In this document: piece after piece, positions 40,355 through 54,300 of the stretch
Numbering within the stretch: position 1 is the stretch's first letter
Layout of the letters: each line of letters starts with the position of its first letter
Source of the DNA: Linyphia triangularis
Lineage: Eukaryota; Arthropoda; Arachnida; Araneae; Linyphiidae
Direction: 5' to 3'
Length of the DNA: 64,000 bases
NCBI GenBank assembly: GCA_963978545.1
Contig: OZ021730.1
Span: 8,625,796-8,689,795, forward strand
The notes under the pieces: model-generated
Told to the model about the DNA's origin: nothing
The model's input: only the letters and a program-made list of their open reading frames with translations
The model's database searches: none
Program-made: the position numbers and the translations under genes

Positions 40355-42732
40355 TGTTGTGATGATTTCACATCAATAACAAAACTTCTTTATTACGTTT
40401 TATATATATTAAATTAATCCCTTGCAAACTAGTATTGAAATTTATATTTAATATAATTGGGGCTAGTTAATTCATGAAAGTATGTAAGTTTTGTGGAATT
40501 GATTCTTTTATTAAACAAGTTACGAAAAAAAATGTAAAAATAACGCTTGGCCAGGGGATTTGGGAAATGGTTGGTTCCTTTTTACGTATATTTCCCCCGA
40601 TCTGCCCTTGTAGTTAGATTGGTTCCCCCACACAACGGAGTTGCATCGAGTTCTGAGAAAAAAAGCAGGGGAATTTTCGAATTCTCCGGTCGTCTTGGCC
40701 ACGTGGACGTCCCTGATTGGTGCAGCAGGTTATGCGGGGCTGCAAAGCGTCTCGAGACATTCATTCTGTCTGGACTTTCTCGTGGTGGAAGGAGGTGTTT
40801 TTTTTGTGTGCGGGAGAAAAAGAGATGGGACGCTCGCAGAAGCGGCGAGAAAATGGCACTGTGCCGCCATGTTGCGACGGGGCCTTTGAATAGCCTAAAA
40901 TGTCCACCAATTCGGCGATTTTGATTCTGAGTTAGATTCTCGCCATCTGTTGACGTTGAGTAAATAGTTCTACATCCTCTTAAATAATTCCTGCCGGTGG
41001 CGTCCTGAAGAGCAGAGCATCCTTTTCCGTGTCCTGCCATCTTACATATAAATACTTCCAGCCGGTGGCGTCTTGAAGAGCTTTCCTTTTCCGTGTCCTG
41101 CCATGTTACATATAAATAATTCCTGCCGGTGGCGTCCTGAAGAGCAGAGCATCCTTTTCCGTGTCCTGCCATCTTACATATAAATACTTCCAGCCGGTGA
41201 CGTCCCGAAGAGCAGAGCATCCTTTTCCGTGTCCTGCCATCTTACATATAAATACTTCCAGCCGGTGACGTCCCGAAGAGCAGAGCATCCTTTTCCGTGT
41301 CCTGCCATCTTACATATAAATACTTCCAGCCGGTGACGTCCCGAAGAGCAGAGCATCCTTTTCCGTGTCCTGCCATCTTACATATAAATACTTCCAGCCG
41401 GTGACGTCCCGAAGAGCAGAGCATCCTTTTCCGTGTCCTGCCATCTTACATATAAATAATTCCTGCCGGTGGCGTCCTGAAGAGCAGAGCATCCTTTTCC
41501 GTGTCCTGCCATCTTACATATAAATACTTCCTGCCGGTGGCGTCCTGAAGAGCTTTCCTTTTCCTGCCATGATACCGAATAGATCATCCATATAAATACA
41601 TCCAGCCGGAGGCGTCCTGAAGAGCATCCTTTTCCGTGTCCTGCCATGTTACATATAAATAATTCCTGCCGGTGGCGTCCTGAAGAGTATTCCTTTTCCG
41701 TGTCCTGCCCGAGGTGGTAAATTGAATAAAGATACATCCAGCCCGTGCCGTCATCAAAATACATCCAGCCCGTGCCGTCATCAAAATACATCCAGCCCGT
41801 GCCGTCATCAAACTACATCCAGCCCGTGCCGTCATCAAACTACATCCAGCCCGCGCTGTCATCGAAATACATCCAGCCCGTGCCGTCATCAAAATACTTC
41901 CAGCCGTGCAGTCAACGAAATATATCCAGGTGATCCATTCCTCTAATACAGCCGGATATCCCTGCCTCGGACTGTGTCTCAGGAGCCTTTAGCCCGTTCA
42001 GCTTCTCCTGATACGTCTCAACGCTTAGCTTCCCAAGAACATTTTTAACAAGCCGAGTTCTGGACCCCTCTCATCCAGTGGATCCCCTCTTGCCTCTTCA
42101 CCATCCGTAGACGGAGCATGTCTACCACAGGTTCTTTTTGTTTACTTTATCGGCTAGACTAACTAGCTTATTACCGTCCCTTTTTTGGGAAGTTCTCATC
42201 TCATCTAATCTCAACCTAGGTGAACGAATCTTAATTTTGAGTCGGATCCTTTAAGAGGTCTAGTTATTTTGTCATTTCCCCTTTCGACTGGTCAAGTGTT
42301 GTTCCCCCCCCCCCCCTTTGAAACCCTTTTAATCAAGTGTTGGGGTTTTTTTTGCTACTGCCTAATTCTTAGGAAGTGTTGATTTAATATTCTGTTTCAA
42401 TAATGTAATTGTAATTGAGTAAATATATTTTAATATTCTATTTCAATAATGTAATTGTAATTGAGTAAATATATTTTAATATTCTATTTCAATAATGTAA
42501 TTGTAATGAGTAAATATCTTTTGGTTTCTTGATAAAATTAAACTGGTTGCTCGCTTAACAGTTGATGGTGGTGTGAATTTCTTACCTTCTTTTGGGGGGT
42601 ATCTTGATCTTACGGGGTTTCTTTTCAGATTTGTGGTCAATAAGAGAATTTTAGGTGATAATTAGTAACACAACGCAAATGTACTAACCAGCTTAGGAAC
42701 TTTATTTATTAACTGGCAGAAAGCCAGAACAA
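40355..42732 (+). repeat. Gypsy-1 LTR1
   Basis: 2378 bases. Contains an array of ~68-base units (41040-41580), each with TATAAATA; a 27-base repeat (about 41728-41916, CATCCAGCCCGTGCCGTCAT) in about seven copies; and three copies of a 45-base AT-rich unit (42388-42522). Open frames in it (40547, 40582) recur in all LTRs and are not treated as genes. Confidence 0.92.
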
Positions 42733-43938
42733 ACTAAGGGGAAGAGAGGAATAGCGGGTTAGGTTAACCCCCCCCCCCCCACCCTCGGCTTCCGGTTCAT
42801 CGGTCACTTTTGGTGTTTTTTTTTTTATTAGTTAATTTTTCTTCTCTTGGCCCTTTTGGTACCAATTTGCTGGTCAAAAAGGTTACCTTTAACTTCTTAC
42901 AGCTGTTCCCCCTCGTTCTTGTAAAAACCTAGTTCTTTTTAATATACACTATTTCTTGCCGGTGGATTGGGTCCTGATCGTGGCTCGGGGACACAATTGT
43001 TTATTTACTAATGTAATGTTATTGTTTGGATCTGCTGTTTCTGAATTTCCGTATTTTTGTTTTTTCTTTTTCTTTCTTTTCGGGGTATTTGCACCGAGTG
43101 GTTGTAATTGCTCTAGTAACTTTTTATATTGGGATATTGTTCCGTTTTTGAAAAAGGATATGTTTGGGAATGACTTCTTCTTTGGTTGGGAAGTATTCTA
43201 CAGGCAAAATTGCTATGTTGATCTTATTTAACCTATTTGATTTTGATTTTTTTTTCATTTCGAGTTCTTCTTTCTGTTTGGGTGTGGGAGTTGATTTTTT
43301 TTTGGGGAGTTAAACTTTTCATTTTTTTTTTCTTTTACTGGGGGATGGACTCACTCTTGAATTTCTGGTGTTTGGTGTTGTGCAATATTAATTGTAAAAT
43401 TTTTCTCCTCTCGCCAAATTGGCGGGCTAAGTGTGTGCAATACTTTTCATTTACCTATATTTTGTGCTGTTAACTAAATAATTGTTATACCTTGTGTTGC
43501 CTTTTCAGCCTTGGTTGTTGACATTCGATATCTGTTTACATTTTTGCGCCTTGTTTACTTTGGATTCTATGTTTACATCTGGGTTGTTAAACCTCTTGTT
43601 TTGATTTCTTTGGATGTGGATAACTACTTCCATTCACTTATCTGTTTTACAATTTTATGCCTGCATTTACAAATGGTATTCAACTTATTATTGTTTTTTT
43701 TTAACCAAAGATTTTTTTTTAACCATTGCAATTTATTGCTTTAGTGCTTTTCCTTTTTAATTACCTTAATGCCAGGCCTGAGTGTCTTTTCCCAGCTTGT
43801 GATTGTTATTTCCTTATTGACATTTTCTTTACTCTCTGTATGTTTAAAAAAAAAAAAAAATTGTTTTTGCTGAGTACATACTTACAAAGAAAAAAAAAAT
43901 TCTTTACGAATTTTTTTTCTTGGGAAGGTTGGAGGAGT
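42733..43938 (+). other. Gypsy-1 internal remnant a
   Basis: Begins AACTAAGGGG and matches the 3' non-coding end of the full internal region (55214-56391). It ends with the purine-rich GGAAGGTTGGAGGAG just before LTR2, the likely polypurine tract. gag and pol are absent. Confidence 0.88.
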
Positions 43939-46318
43939 TGTTGTGATGATTTCACATCAATAACAAAGCTTCTTTATTAAGTTTTATATATATTAAATTA
44001 ATCCCTTGCAAACTAGTATTGAAATTTATATTTAATATAATTGGGGCTAGTTAATTCATGAAAGTATGTAAGTTTTGTGGAATTGATTCTTTTATTAAAC
44101 AAGTTACGAAAAAAAATGTAAAAATAACGCTTGGCCAGGGGATTTGGGAAATGGTTGGTTCCTTTTTACGTATATTTCCCCCGATCTGCCCTTGTAGTTA
44201 GATTGGTTCCCCCACACAACGGAGTTGCATCGAGTTCTGAGAAAAAAAGCAGGGGAATTTTCGAATTCTCCGGTCGTCTTGGCCACGTGGACGTCCCTGA
44301 TTGGTGCAGCAGGTTATGCGGGGCTGCAAAGCGTCTCGAGACATTCATTCTGTCTGGACTTTCTCGTGGTGGAAGGAGGTGTTTTTTTTGTGTGCGGGAG
44401 AAAAAGAGATGGGACGCTCGCAGAAGCGGCGAGAAAATGGCACTGTGCCGCCATGTTGCGACGGGGCCTTTGAATAGCCTAAAATGTCCACCAATTCGGC
44501 GATTTTGATTCTGAGTTAGATTCTCGCCATCTGTTGACGTTGAGTAAATAGTTCTACATCCTCTTAAATAATTCCTGCCGGTGGCGTCCTGAAGAGCAGA
44601 GCATCCTTTTCCGTGTCCTGCCATCTTACATATAAATACTTCCAGCCGGTGGCGTCTTGAAGAGCTTTCCTTTTCCGTGTCCTGCCATGTTACATATAAA
44701 TAATTCCTGCCGGTGGCGTCCTGAAGAGCAGAGCATCCTTTTCCGTGTCCTGCCATCTTACATATAAATACTTCCAGCCGGTGACGTCCCGAAGAGCAGA
44801 GCATCCTTTTCCGTGTCCTGCCATCTTACATATAAATACTTCCAGCCGGTGACGTCCCGAAGAGCAGAGCAACCTTTTCCGTGTCCTGCCATCTTACATA
44901 TAAATACTTCCAGCCGGTGACGTCCCGAAGAGCAGAGCATCCTTTTCCGTGTCCTGCCATCTTACATATAAATACTTCCAGCCGGTGACGTCCCGAAGAG
45001 CAGAGCATCCTTTTCCGTGTCCTGCCATCTTACATATAAATAATTCCTGCCGGTGGCGTCCTGAAGAGCAGAGCATCCTTTTCCGTGTCCTGCCATCTTA
45101 CATATAAATACTTCCTGCCGGTGGCGTCCTGAAGAGCTTTCCTTTTCCTGCCATGATACCGAATAGATCATCCATATAAATACATCCAGCCGGAGGCGTC
45201 CTGAAGAGCATCCTTTTCCGTGTCCTGCCATGTTACATATAAATAATTCCTGCCGGTGGCGTCCTGAAGAGTATTCCTTTTCCGTGTCCTGCCCGAGGTG
45301 GTAAATTGAATAAAGATACATCCAGCCCGTGCCGTCATCAAAATACATCCAGCCCGTGCCGTCATCAAAATACATCCAGCCCGTGCCGTCATCAAACTAC
45401 ATCCAGCCCGTGCCGTCATCAAACTACATCCAGCCCGCGCTGTCATCGAAATACATCCAGCCCGTGCCGTCATCAAAATACTTCCAGCCGTGCAGTCAAC
45501 GAAATATATCCAGGTGATCCATTCCTCTAATACAGCCGGATATCCCTGCCTCGGACTGTGTCTCAGGAGCCTTTAGCCCGTTCAGCTTCTCCTGATACGT
45601 CTCAACGCTTAGCTTCCCAAGAACATTTTTAACAAGCCGAGTTCTGGACCCCTCTCATCCAGTGGATCCCCTCTTGCCTCTTCACCATCCGTAGACGGAG
45701 CATGTCTACCACAGGTTCTTTTTGTTTACTTTATCGGCTAGACTAACTAGCTTATTACCGTCCCTTTTTTGGGAAGTTCTCATCTCATCTAATCTCAACC
45801 TAGGTGAACGAATCTTAATTTTGAGTCGGATCCTTTAAGAGGTCTAGTTATTTTGTCATTTCCCCTTTCGACTGGTCAAGTGTTGTTCCCCCCCCCCCCC
45901 CCCTTTGAAACCCTTTTAATCAAGTGTTGGGTTTTTTTTTGCTACTGCCTAATTCTTAGGAAGTGTTGATTTAATATTCTGTTTCAATAATGTAATTGTA
46001 ATTGAGTAAATATATTTTAATATTCTATTTCAATAATGTAATTGTAATTGAGTAAATATATTTTAATATTCTATTTCAATAATGTAATTGTAATGAGTAA
46101 ATATCTTTTGGTTTCTTGATAAAATTAAACTGGTTGCTCGCTTAACAGTTGATGGTGGTGTGAATTTCTTACCTTCTTTTGGGGGGTATCTTGATCTTAC
46201 GGGGTTTCTTTTCAGATTTGTGGTCAATAAGAGAATTTTAGGTGATAATTAGTAACACAACGCAAATGTACTAACCAGCTTAGGAACTTTATTTATTAAC
46301 TGGCAGAAAGCCAGAACA
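43939..46318 (+). repeat. Gypsy-1 LTR2
   Basis: 2380 bases, nearly identical to LTR1, including the same number and order of 68-base units. Confidence 0.92.
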
Positions 46319-47520
46319 AACTAAGGGGAAGAGAGGAATAGCGGGTTAGGTTAACCCCCCCCCCCACCCTCGGCTCCCGGTTCATCGGTCACTTTTGGTG
46401 TTTTTTTTTTTATTAGTTAATTTTTCTTCTCTTGGCCCTTTTGGTACCAATTTGCTGGTCAAAAAGGTTACCTTTAACTTCTTACAGCTGTTCCCCCTCG
46501 TTCTTGTAAAAACCTAGTTCTTTTTAATATACACTATTTCTTGCCGGTGGATTGGGTCCTGATCGTGGCTCGGGGACACAATTGTTTATTTACTAATGTA
46601 ATGTTATTGTTTGGATCTGCTGTTTCAGAATTTCTGTATTTTTGTTTTTTCTTTTTCTTTCTTTTCGAGGTATTTGCACCGAGTGGTTGTAATTGCTCTA
46701 GTAACTTTTTATATTGGGATATTGTTCCGTTTTTGAAAAAGGATATGTTTGGGAATGACTTCTTCTTTGGTTGGGAAGTATTCTACAGGCAAAATTGCTA
46801 TGTTGATCTTATTTAACCTATTTGATTTTGATTTTTTTTTCATTTCGAGTTCTTCTTTCTGTTTGGGTCTGGGAGTTGATTTTTTTTTGGGGAGTTAAAC
46901 TTTTCATTTTTTTTTCTTTTACTGGGGGATGGACTCACTCTTGAATTTCTGGTGTTTGGTGTTGTGCAATATTAATTGTAAAATTTTTCTCCTCTCGCCA
47001 AATTGGCGGGCTAAGTGTGTGCAATACTTTTCATTTACCTATATTTTGTGCTGTTAACTAAATAATTGTTATACCTTGTGTTGCCTTTTCAGCCTTGGTT
47101 GTTGACATTCGATATCTGTTTACATTTTTGCGCCTTGTTTACTTTGGATTCTATGTTTACATCTGGGTTGTTAAACCTCTTGTTTTGATTTCTTTGGATG
47201 TGGATAACTACTTCCATTCACTTATCTGTTTTACAATTTTATGCCTGCATTTACAAATGGTATTCAACTTATTGTTTTTTTTTAACCAAAGATTTTTTTT
47301 TAACCATTGCAATTTATTGCTTTAGTGCTTTTCCTTTTTAATTACTTTAATGCCAGGCCTGAGTGTCTTTTCCCAGCTTGTGATTGTTATTTCCTTATTG
47401 ACATTTTCTTTACTCTCTGTATGTTTAAAAAAAAAAAAAAAAATGTTTTTGCTGAGTACATACTTACAAAGAAAAAAAAAATTCTTTACGAATTTTTTTT
47501 CTTGGGAAGGTTGGAGGAGT
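46319..47520 (+). other. Gypsy-1 internal remnant b
   Basis: Same deletion junction as remnant a, with minor base and homopolymer differences. Confidence 0.88.
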
Positions 47521-49898
47521 TGTTGTGATGATTTCACATCAATAACAAAGCTTCTTTATTAAGTTTTATATATATTAAATTAATCCCTTGCAAACTAGTA
47601 TTGAAATTTATATTTAATATAATTGGGGCTAGTTAATTCATGAAAGTATGTAAGTTTTGTGGAATTGATTCTTTTATTAAACAAGTTACGAAAAAAAATG
47701 TAAAAATAACGCTTGGCCAGGGGATTTGGGAAATGGTTGGTTCCTTTTTACGTATATTTCCCCCGATCTGCCCTTGTAGTTAGATTGGTTCCCCCACACA
47801 ACGGAGTTGCATCGAGTTCTGAGAAAAAAAGCAGGGGAATTTTCGAATTCTCCGGTCGTCTTGGCCACGTGGACGTCCCTGATTGGTGCAGCAGGTTATG
47901 CGGGGCTGCAAAGCGTCTCGAGACATTCATTCTGTCTGGACTTTCTCGTGGTGGAAGGAGGTGTTTTTTTTGTGTGCGGGAGAAAAAGAGATGGGACGCT
48001 CGCAGAAGCGGCGAGAAAATGGCACTGTGCCGCCATGTTGCGACGGGGCCTTTGAATAGCCTAAAATGTCCACCAATTCGGCGATTTTGATTCTGAGTTA
48101 GATTCTCGCCATCTGTTGACGTTGAGTAAATAGTTCTACATCCTCTTAAATAATTCCTGCCGGTGGCGTCCTGAAGAGCAGAGCATCCTTTTCCGTGTCC
48201 TGCCATCTTACATATAAATACTTCCAGCCGGTGGCGTCTTGAAGAGCTTTCCTTTTCCGTGTCCTGCCATGTTACATATAAATAATTCCTGCCGGTGGCG
48301 TCCTGAAGAGCAGAGCATCCTTTTCCGTGTCCTGCCATCTTACATATAAATACTTCCAGCCGGTGACGTCCCGAAGAGCAGAGCATCCTTTTCCGTGTCC
48401 TGCCATCTTACATATAAATACTTCCAGCCGGTGACGTCTTGAAGAGCTTTCCTTTTTCGTGTCCTGCCATGTTACATATAAATAATTCCTGCCGGTGGCG
48501 TCCTGAAGAGCAGAGCATCCTTTTCCGTGTCCTGCCATCTTACATATAAATACTTCCAGCCGGTGACGTCCCGAAGAGCAGAGCATCCTTTTCCGTGTCC
48601 TGCCATCTTACATATAAATAATTCCTGCCGGTGGCGTCCTGAAGAGCAGAGCATCCTTTTCCGTGTCCTGCCATCTTACATATAAATACTTCCTGCCGGT
48701 GGCGTCCTGAAGAGCTTTCCTTTTCCATGTCCTGCCATGATACCGAATAGATCATCCATATAAATACATCCAGCCGGAGGCGTCCTGAAGAGCATCCTTT
48801 TCCGTGTCCTGCCATGTTACATATAAATAATTCCTGCCGGTGGCGTCCTGAAGAGTATTCCTTTTCCGTGTCCTGCCCGAGGTGGTAAATTGAATAAAGA
48901 TACATCCAGCCCGTGCCGTCATCAAAATACATCCAGCCCGTGCCGTCATCAAAATACATCCAGCCCGTGCCGTCATCAAACTACATCCAGCCCGTGCCGT
49001 CATCAAACTACATCCAGCCCGCGCTGTCATCGAAATACATCCAGCCCGTGCCGTCATCAAAATACTTCCAGCCGTGCAGTCAACGAAATATATCCAGGTG
49101 ATCCATTCCTCTAATACAGCCGGATATCCCTGCCTCGGACTGTGTCTCAGGAGCCTTTAGCCCGTTCAGCTTCTCCTGATACGTCTCAACGCTTAGCTTC
49201 CCAAGAACATTTTTAACAAGCCGAGTTCTGGACCCCTCTCATCCAGTGGATCCCCTCTTGCCTCTTCACCATCCGTAGACGGAGCATGTCTACCACAGGT
49301 TCTTTTTGTTTACTTTATCGGCTAGACTAACTAGCTTATTACCGTCCCTTTTTTGGGAAGTTCTCATCTCATCTAATCTCAACCTAGGTGAACGAATCTT
49401 AATTTTGAGTCGGATCCTTTAAGAGGTCTAGTTATTTTGTCATTTCCCCTTTCGACTGGTCAAGTGTTGTTTCCCCCCCCCCCCTTGAAACCCTTTTAAT
49501 CAAGTGTTGGGTTTTTTTTTGCTACTGCCTAATTCTTAGGAAGTGTTGATTTAATATTCTGTTTCAATAATGTAATTGTAATTGAGTAAATATATTTTAA
49601 TATTCTATTTCAATAATGTAATTGTAATTGAGTAAATATATTTTAATATTCTATTTCAATAATGTAATTGTAATGAGTAAATATCTTTTGGTTTCTTGAT
49701 AAAATTAAACTGGTTGCTCGCTTAACAGTTGATGGTGGTGTGAATTTCTTACCTTCTTTTGGGGGGTATCTTGATCTTACGGGGTTTCTTTTCAGATTTG
49801 TGGTCAATAAGAGAATTTTAGGTGATAATTAGTAACACAACGCAAATGTACTAACCAGCTTAGGAACTTTATTTATTAACTGGCAGAAAGCCAGAACA
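47521..49898 (+). repeat. Gypsy-1 LTR3
   Basis: 2378 bases. Its 68-base unit order (GGTGACGTCTTGAAGAGC variant inside) matches LTR4, not LTR1/2. Confidence 0.92.
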
Positions 49899-49901
49899 AA
49901 C

Positions 49902-49916
49902 TGGTGCCGTGACCCC
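49902..49916 (+). other. Gypsy-1 primer-binding site
   Basis: TGGTGCCGTGACCCC, three bases after the CA end of LTR3. TGG pairs with a tRNA CCA end; the tRNA is not identified. The decayed Gypsy-2 has a related TGGTACCGTGACC at 59816. Confidence 0.75.
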
Positions 49917-50216
49917 TCGAATATGAGTTAATTATTAATACTTAGTTTTTTTTTCTTCCCTTTTGAACACCAGTTCTAAACTTAAAATTTTTTTTTTGTG
50001 AGTGAGAACTTCTGATATTTTTTCTGTTATGTGTTATAACCTTTATTGTCATTTCAGTACATTTAGTATGTTATTTTAATGTTAGTTGCTTTTTGTTGGG
50101 AATTGGCACTTTTGGTCTTTTATGGTATTCTGTTGATTTGTTATTGCCTTTTTCTGGAGTGAGTCCCATCCCCATATCCACAATTTTTTTTTGTCATTCT
50201 TGCTTTGAGCTAGAAA

Positions 50217-51305
50217 ATGCCAAAGCTAAGGAGAAACAGAGGGCACCAGCCTGACCCTACTGTAGAACTAGATGAGGAGTTAAGTGCCTCTTTGGGTAAT
50301 ATAGCCATGGCAGCTGAGAACTTGCCCATGCAGGAATACACACTTCCTAGCTACATTTCTGCTCCACAGAGGCTCCACCTAATGGACTCTGTCGAGGAAT
50401 TTAGTGGGGAGTCAGAGGTAACAGTTAATGATTTTCTTGACCAGATAGGGCTCCTGGGAAATCATGCGGGTTGGTCTGATGAGGACAAGCTACTTGTAGC
50501 CAAGATTAGGATTAAGGGGAGGGCTAAGAGCTTTGTAAATGGCAACCTGAGTCTTAAGCGTGAAACCTCTTATACTGAGTTTAAGAGGAAACTTATGGAG
50601 AATTTCTCGGTCAAGGTGTCTACACATAAGTCCTTAAGACAACTACTTTTGGCCTATCAGCGTCCAACCGAGTCTGTTAGGAATTTTGCGTCCCGACTGG
50701 AGGCTTTGTCACATCACACCGTTACAGAGAGCCTTCGTGATGATGCCACAGTCGATAAAGTTAGGCAAGAGCATTTGTTGCAGGCCTTTTTGGCTGGTCT
50801 GAAACCAGAGATTCAGAGAGCTGTGGTCATCCAGAACCACCAATCGTTCAGTAAGGCGAGAGCTCAGGCTTCCCTTCAGGAGGAATTGCAGGAGCAGAGT
50901 GAGTCTGTGAACATTGCTCAGAGAGCCAGTACAGGGGTGGAACCAAATCTGGAAATTTCTAATGCCTTACAGGCACAAACTCAGATGATTTCGGATTTAA
51001 CGGTTCAGATGCAACAGCTCACTGCTGAATTGAACAAGTTGAAACAAGAGAGGGGACCACCTAAACCAAAGAGGGATATTAGGTGCTTACAATGTAACGA
51101 ACTGGGACACTTTCGTAGGGACTGTAGGTCTGGCACAGGTCACAATCAGGGAACTTTCAACTCCTTTTCCTTCCCGCCACAGGCAGGTATCCCTAGACCC
51201 CCAGTTCCCCCCTTTTCCTACCCACACCAGGGACCACCACCTTTTCCCTATTTCTCAGGACCACCTCAGGAGGCTCATAATTCGCGTCGACCTCCTTTAA
51301 ACTAA
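50217..51305 (+). CDS. gag: Gypsy-1 Gag
   Basis: 362 aa. The capsid-like region (about 60-230) has a retrotransposon-gag pattern (FLDQIGLLGNHAGWSDEDKL, VRNFASRLEALSHH). A coiled-coil-like segment follows at about 255-280. One zinc knuckle, CLQCNELGHFRRDC, lies at about 288-301, and then a Pro/Phe-rich tail. It packages genomic RNA in particles. The last codons are TTA AAC before TAA, forming the slippery heptamer T TTA AAC (51296-51302), so a fraction of ribosomes would slip into pol. A 300-base leader separates it from the primer-binding site. Confidence 0.92.
   Translation: MPKLRRNRGHQPDPTVELDEELSASLGNIAMAAENLPMQEYTLPSYISAPQRLHLMDSVEEFSGESEVTVNDFLDQIGLLGNHAGWSDEDKLLVAKIRIKGRAKSFVNGNLSLKRETSYTEFKRKLMENFSVKVSTHKSLRQLLLAYQRPTESVRNFASRLEALSHHTVTESLRDDATVDKVRQEHLLQAFLAGLKPEIQRAVVIQNHQSFSKARAQASLQEELQEQSESVNIAQRASTGVEPNLEISNALQAQTQMISDLTVQMQQLTAELNKLKQERGPPKPKRDIRCLQCNELGHFRRDCRSGTGHNQGTFNSFSFPPQAGIPRPPVPPFSYPHQGPPPFPYFSGPPQEAHNSRRPPLN
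51296..51302 (+). promoter_or_regulatory. -1 ribosomal frameshift heptamer
   Basis: T TTA AAC in the gag frame, directly before the TAA at 51303. The -1 frame from here is open through 51353 into pol, which has no ATG near its start. U UUA AAC is a classical -1 slippery site. Confidence 0.8.
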
Positions 51306-54300
51306 ACCAGGGTTGTGAGAATTCACCTTTCTACACAGTTGAACACCCGTCGGTGCCCCTCTGCCAAATTTCAGGGGTGGGTAAATTGCCTATCATAAAG
51401 GGCTTAATTTTGGGAAATAGAGTTAACTTTTTGGTCGATTCAGGAGCGTCCGTCAACTTACTTGATAGAAAGTACCTGGCTTATTTTAGAGATCCCATTG
51501 TGGAATCTTGTAACTTAACAGTTTCAGGAGTTGCAAACTCCTTATTACACATTTTGGAAAAAATCACCTTGCCTGTCACTTTGGACAGTGAGACTATTTC
51601 TGTGGAATTCTTAATTTCCCCTACCTCAATCTCAAACAGGTATGGAGCCATTCTGGGAGTAACCTTTTTAAGAGATAATAGTGTTACCTTAGATTTTGAA
51701 CAAGGTTACATGTTTACCACTAAATTGTTCTTGTCCTTCGAAAATCACTCTCCCAATGCAAATATAAACAATCTCAGTGTAAACATCACTACTTTTTTTG
51801 GAACCTGTCATGTAAAACAAATCCTGCCACCTCTTTCTGAGAATTTGGTTAAAATTAAGGTACCCATTACACCTTTGGACACTAACTTAATTTTGTTCGA
51901 ACAACACCCTAACTTTTCAAACACTGATCTTTTTGTTTCTAAGAGTGTGAACACATATAACCCCTCTGGAATTCACTACATTAAAATTCTAAACACATCT
52001 AGTGAACCTGTTCATTTAAATAAAGGTCTTAAACTTGTTATTGCTGAACCCATTCACACACAAACAACAACAATGCAATTTGTAAACAGTCTAAATACCA
52101 TTGCTAGTGAACTAGATGATTCCTTCGAGGCATGGGGAGGTGATTTCAAATTAGATCACCTGCCTCCTAGTCAAAAACATACACTCACTAAGTTGCTTCA
52201 ACAATATTCGCACATTTTTGCAAAGAAAGTACAGGATCTCTCAGGCTGTGATACTATTGAACATGAGATACACTTAACGGATAACATTCCAGTTAGAGTT
52301 AAGCCCTACAAAACACCTTATCATTTAAGGGAAGAACTTAATAAACAAATAACAGAACTTTTGGAGGCGGGTATCATTACAGAAGGATTTTCCCCTTACT
52401 CAGCACCTGTGCTTTTGGTTAAGAAGGCTGATCAATCATATCGATTGGTGACTGATTTTAGGAAGTTAAATGAGAAGACTGTCCCTGGTAACTTTCCCCT
52501 TCCAAACATGATCGAGTTAATAGATAACCTTTCTGGGGCCCATTTTTTTAGTACCATGGACCTTACGTCCGGGTTTTTTCAAATGAAATTGGCAGAGAGG
52601 GACACCTATAAGGCGGGGTTCTCGACTCAACAATCGAGTTATAATTGGTTAAGAATGCCCTTTGGGTTGCGGAATGCTCCGAGCTCCTTTCAGAGACTAA
52701 TGTCTGTCGTTTTATCAGGACTGGCTCCCTTGCAAATAGGTACATATATTGATGACATAGTCGTCGCTTCAAACTCATTCGAAGAGCATATACACAAACT
52801 TAAATTGGTTTTTGATAGGCTGGCTACCCATAATCTTAAATTGAAACCCAGTAAGTGTTCCTTCGTACAAGACACCATCACTTATTTGGGATACAAGGTC
52901 ACTCAGGGAGTGGTATCCCCTGACCCCTCTAACTTGAAGTCTGTTGAGAACATTCAATTACCCACAAATCGTAAACAAGTCAGACAATTTCTTGGACTCA
53001 CTGGATTTTATCGTCGTTTTATTCAAAATTATGCCAGCATTGCTCTTCCCCTCACTAACTTAACTAAGGATAATCACCCCTTTTGTTGGGATGTTGCAGC
53101 TCAGGGTGCCTTTGACTCCATGAGGGCGGAGTTACTTAGGGAACCCATTCTTAAATTACCGGATCTCACTAAGCCATTCTTTCTATGCACTGATGCTTCA
53201 AATTACGCTCTGGGAGCTTGTTTATGTCAAGAGTATGACGATTTCTTACATCCAATTGCGTTCGCCAGTAGGAAATTAAAAGACGCAGAGATTAGGTACA
53301 GTACAATTGAAAGAGAAGCTTTGGCTATCGTCCGGGCCACTGCTTATTTTCGACAATATTTGTTGGGAAGGGAATTCACCATTTATTGTGACCAGGCCTC
53401 GCTTTCACAGGTTTTAAAACTTAAGGATTCAACCTCTCGCATTGCACGTTGGATGGCAGCCCTAGGTCAATTTAATTATCACATTATTCATAAGCCAGGA
53501 AAATTAAATGTCACTGCTGATTTCTTTTCTCGTCCAATCAACACTGTCACTTTGGTAGAACACAATGTCGAACCTGTTTTGTTCAATGATATTGCTACCC
53601 ATCAACTCACTGATCCAAATTGTTTGAAACTCAAGCAACTTTTGGACGCCAATGTTAAGCCAAATCCGAAAAAGCTTAAATTCTATTTCCAAGAGAACGT
53701 TTTATTTTGCTCAAACTTAAAGCCCAAAAACCGTTGGCAGAAAAATGAAAGAATTGTTGTTCCTGAAATTCTGAGAGCTCAAATTCTTAACTTAAATCAC
53801 GATTCCCTAGTCGCAGCACATTGTGGTTTCAGCCGAACGTTATCCAGAATTCAAAAGAGTTTTTATTGGCCTGGCATGTATGCCCAGATTAAAAATTATG
53901 TTGCCTCTTGTCATTCTTGTCTGCAAAGGAGAGGTCACCGACCTTCACAAAAGGCCCCTTTGGTAAGAATACCCATCACTAGCAGACCCTTTGAACGAGC
54001 GGCCATGGATTTCGTGGGCCCTCTTCCTTTAACCTTTTCCGGAAATCGCTACATTTTAGTAATAACCGATTATTTTACACGATACTCCGAAGCTTTTCCC
54101 CTCCCTGATGCCAAGAGCCACACTGTTGCTGCGACTCTCGAAAAATTCATTGCGACACATGGGGTGCCGGAGCAGTTGGTAACAGACAGGGGGTCAAATT
54201 TTTTATCAGAAACTATGAAGGGTGTGTATAATACGTTGGGAATTAGGAAACTGAACACGTCAAGCTATCACCCTCAGACTGACGGTGTCACTGAGCGCTT

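Noticed and set aside
40547..41220. Open frames of 125 aa (plus) and 212 aa (minus) conserved in all four gypsy LTRs
   Set aside because: The LTR copies are nearly identical, so conservation is no evidence; the frames overlap each other on opposite strands and run into minisatellite.
41040..41580. Regular 68-base repeats resembling a CRISPR array
   Set aside because: Units are directly adjacent with no unique spacers, in a eukaryotic LTR.
41106..41892. Families of ~60-140 aa frames repeating MLCSSGRHR and MTARAGC
   Set aside because: They are translations of the 68- and 27-base LTR minisatellites in whichever frame happens to be open.
42956..43980. Hydrophobic frames that could be an env remnant
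   Set aside because: T-rich low-complexity sequence, no glycoprotein features, and lengths change with homopolymer slippage between copies.
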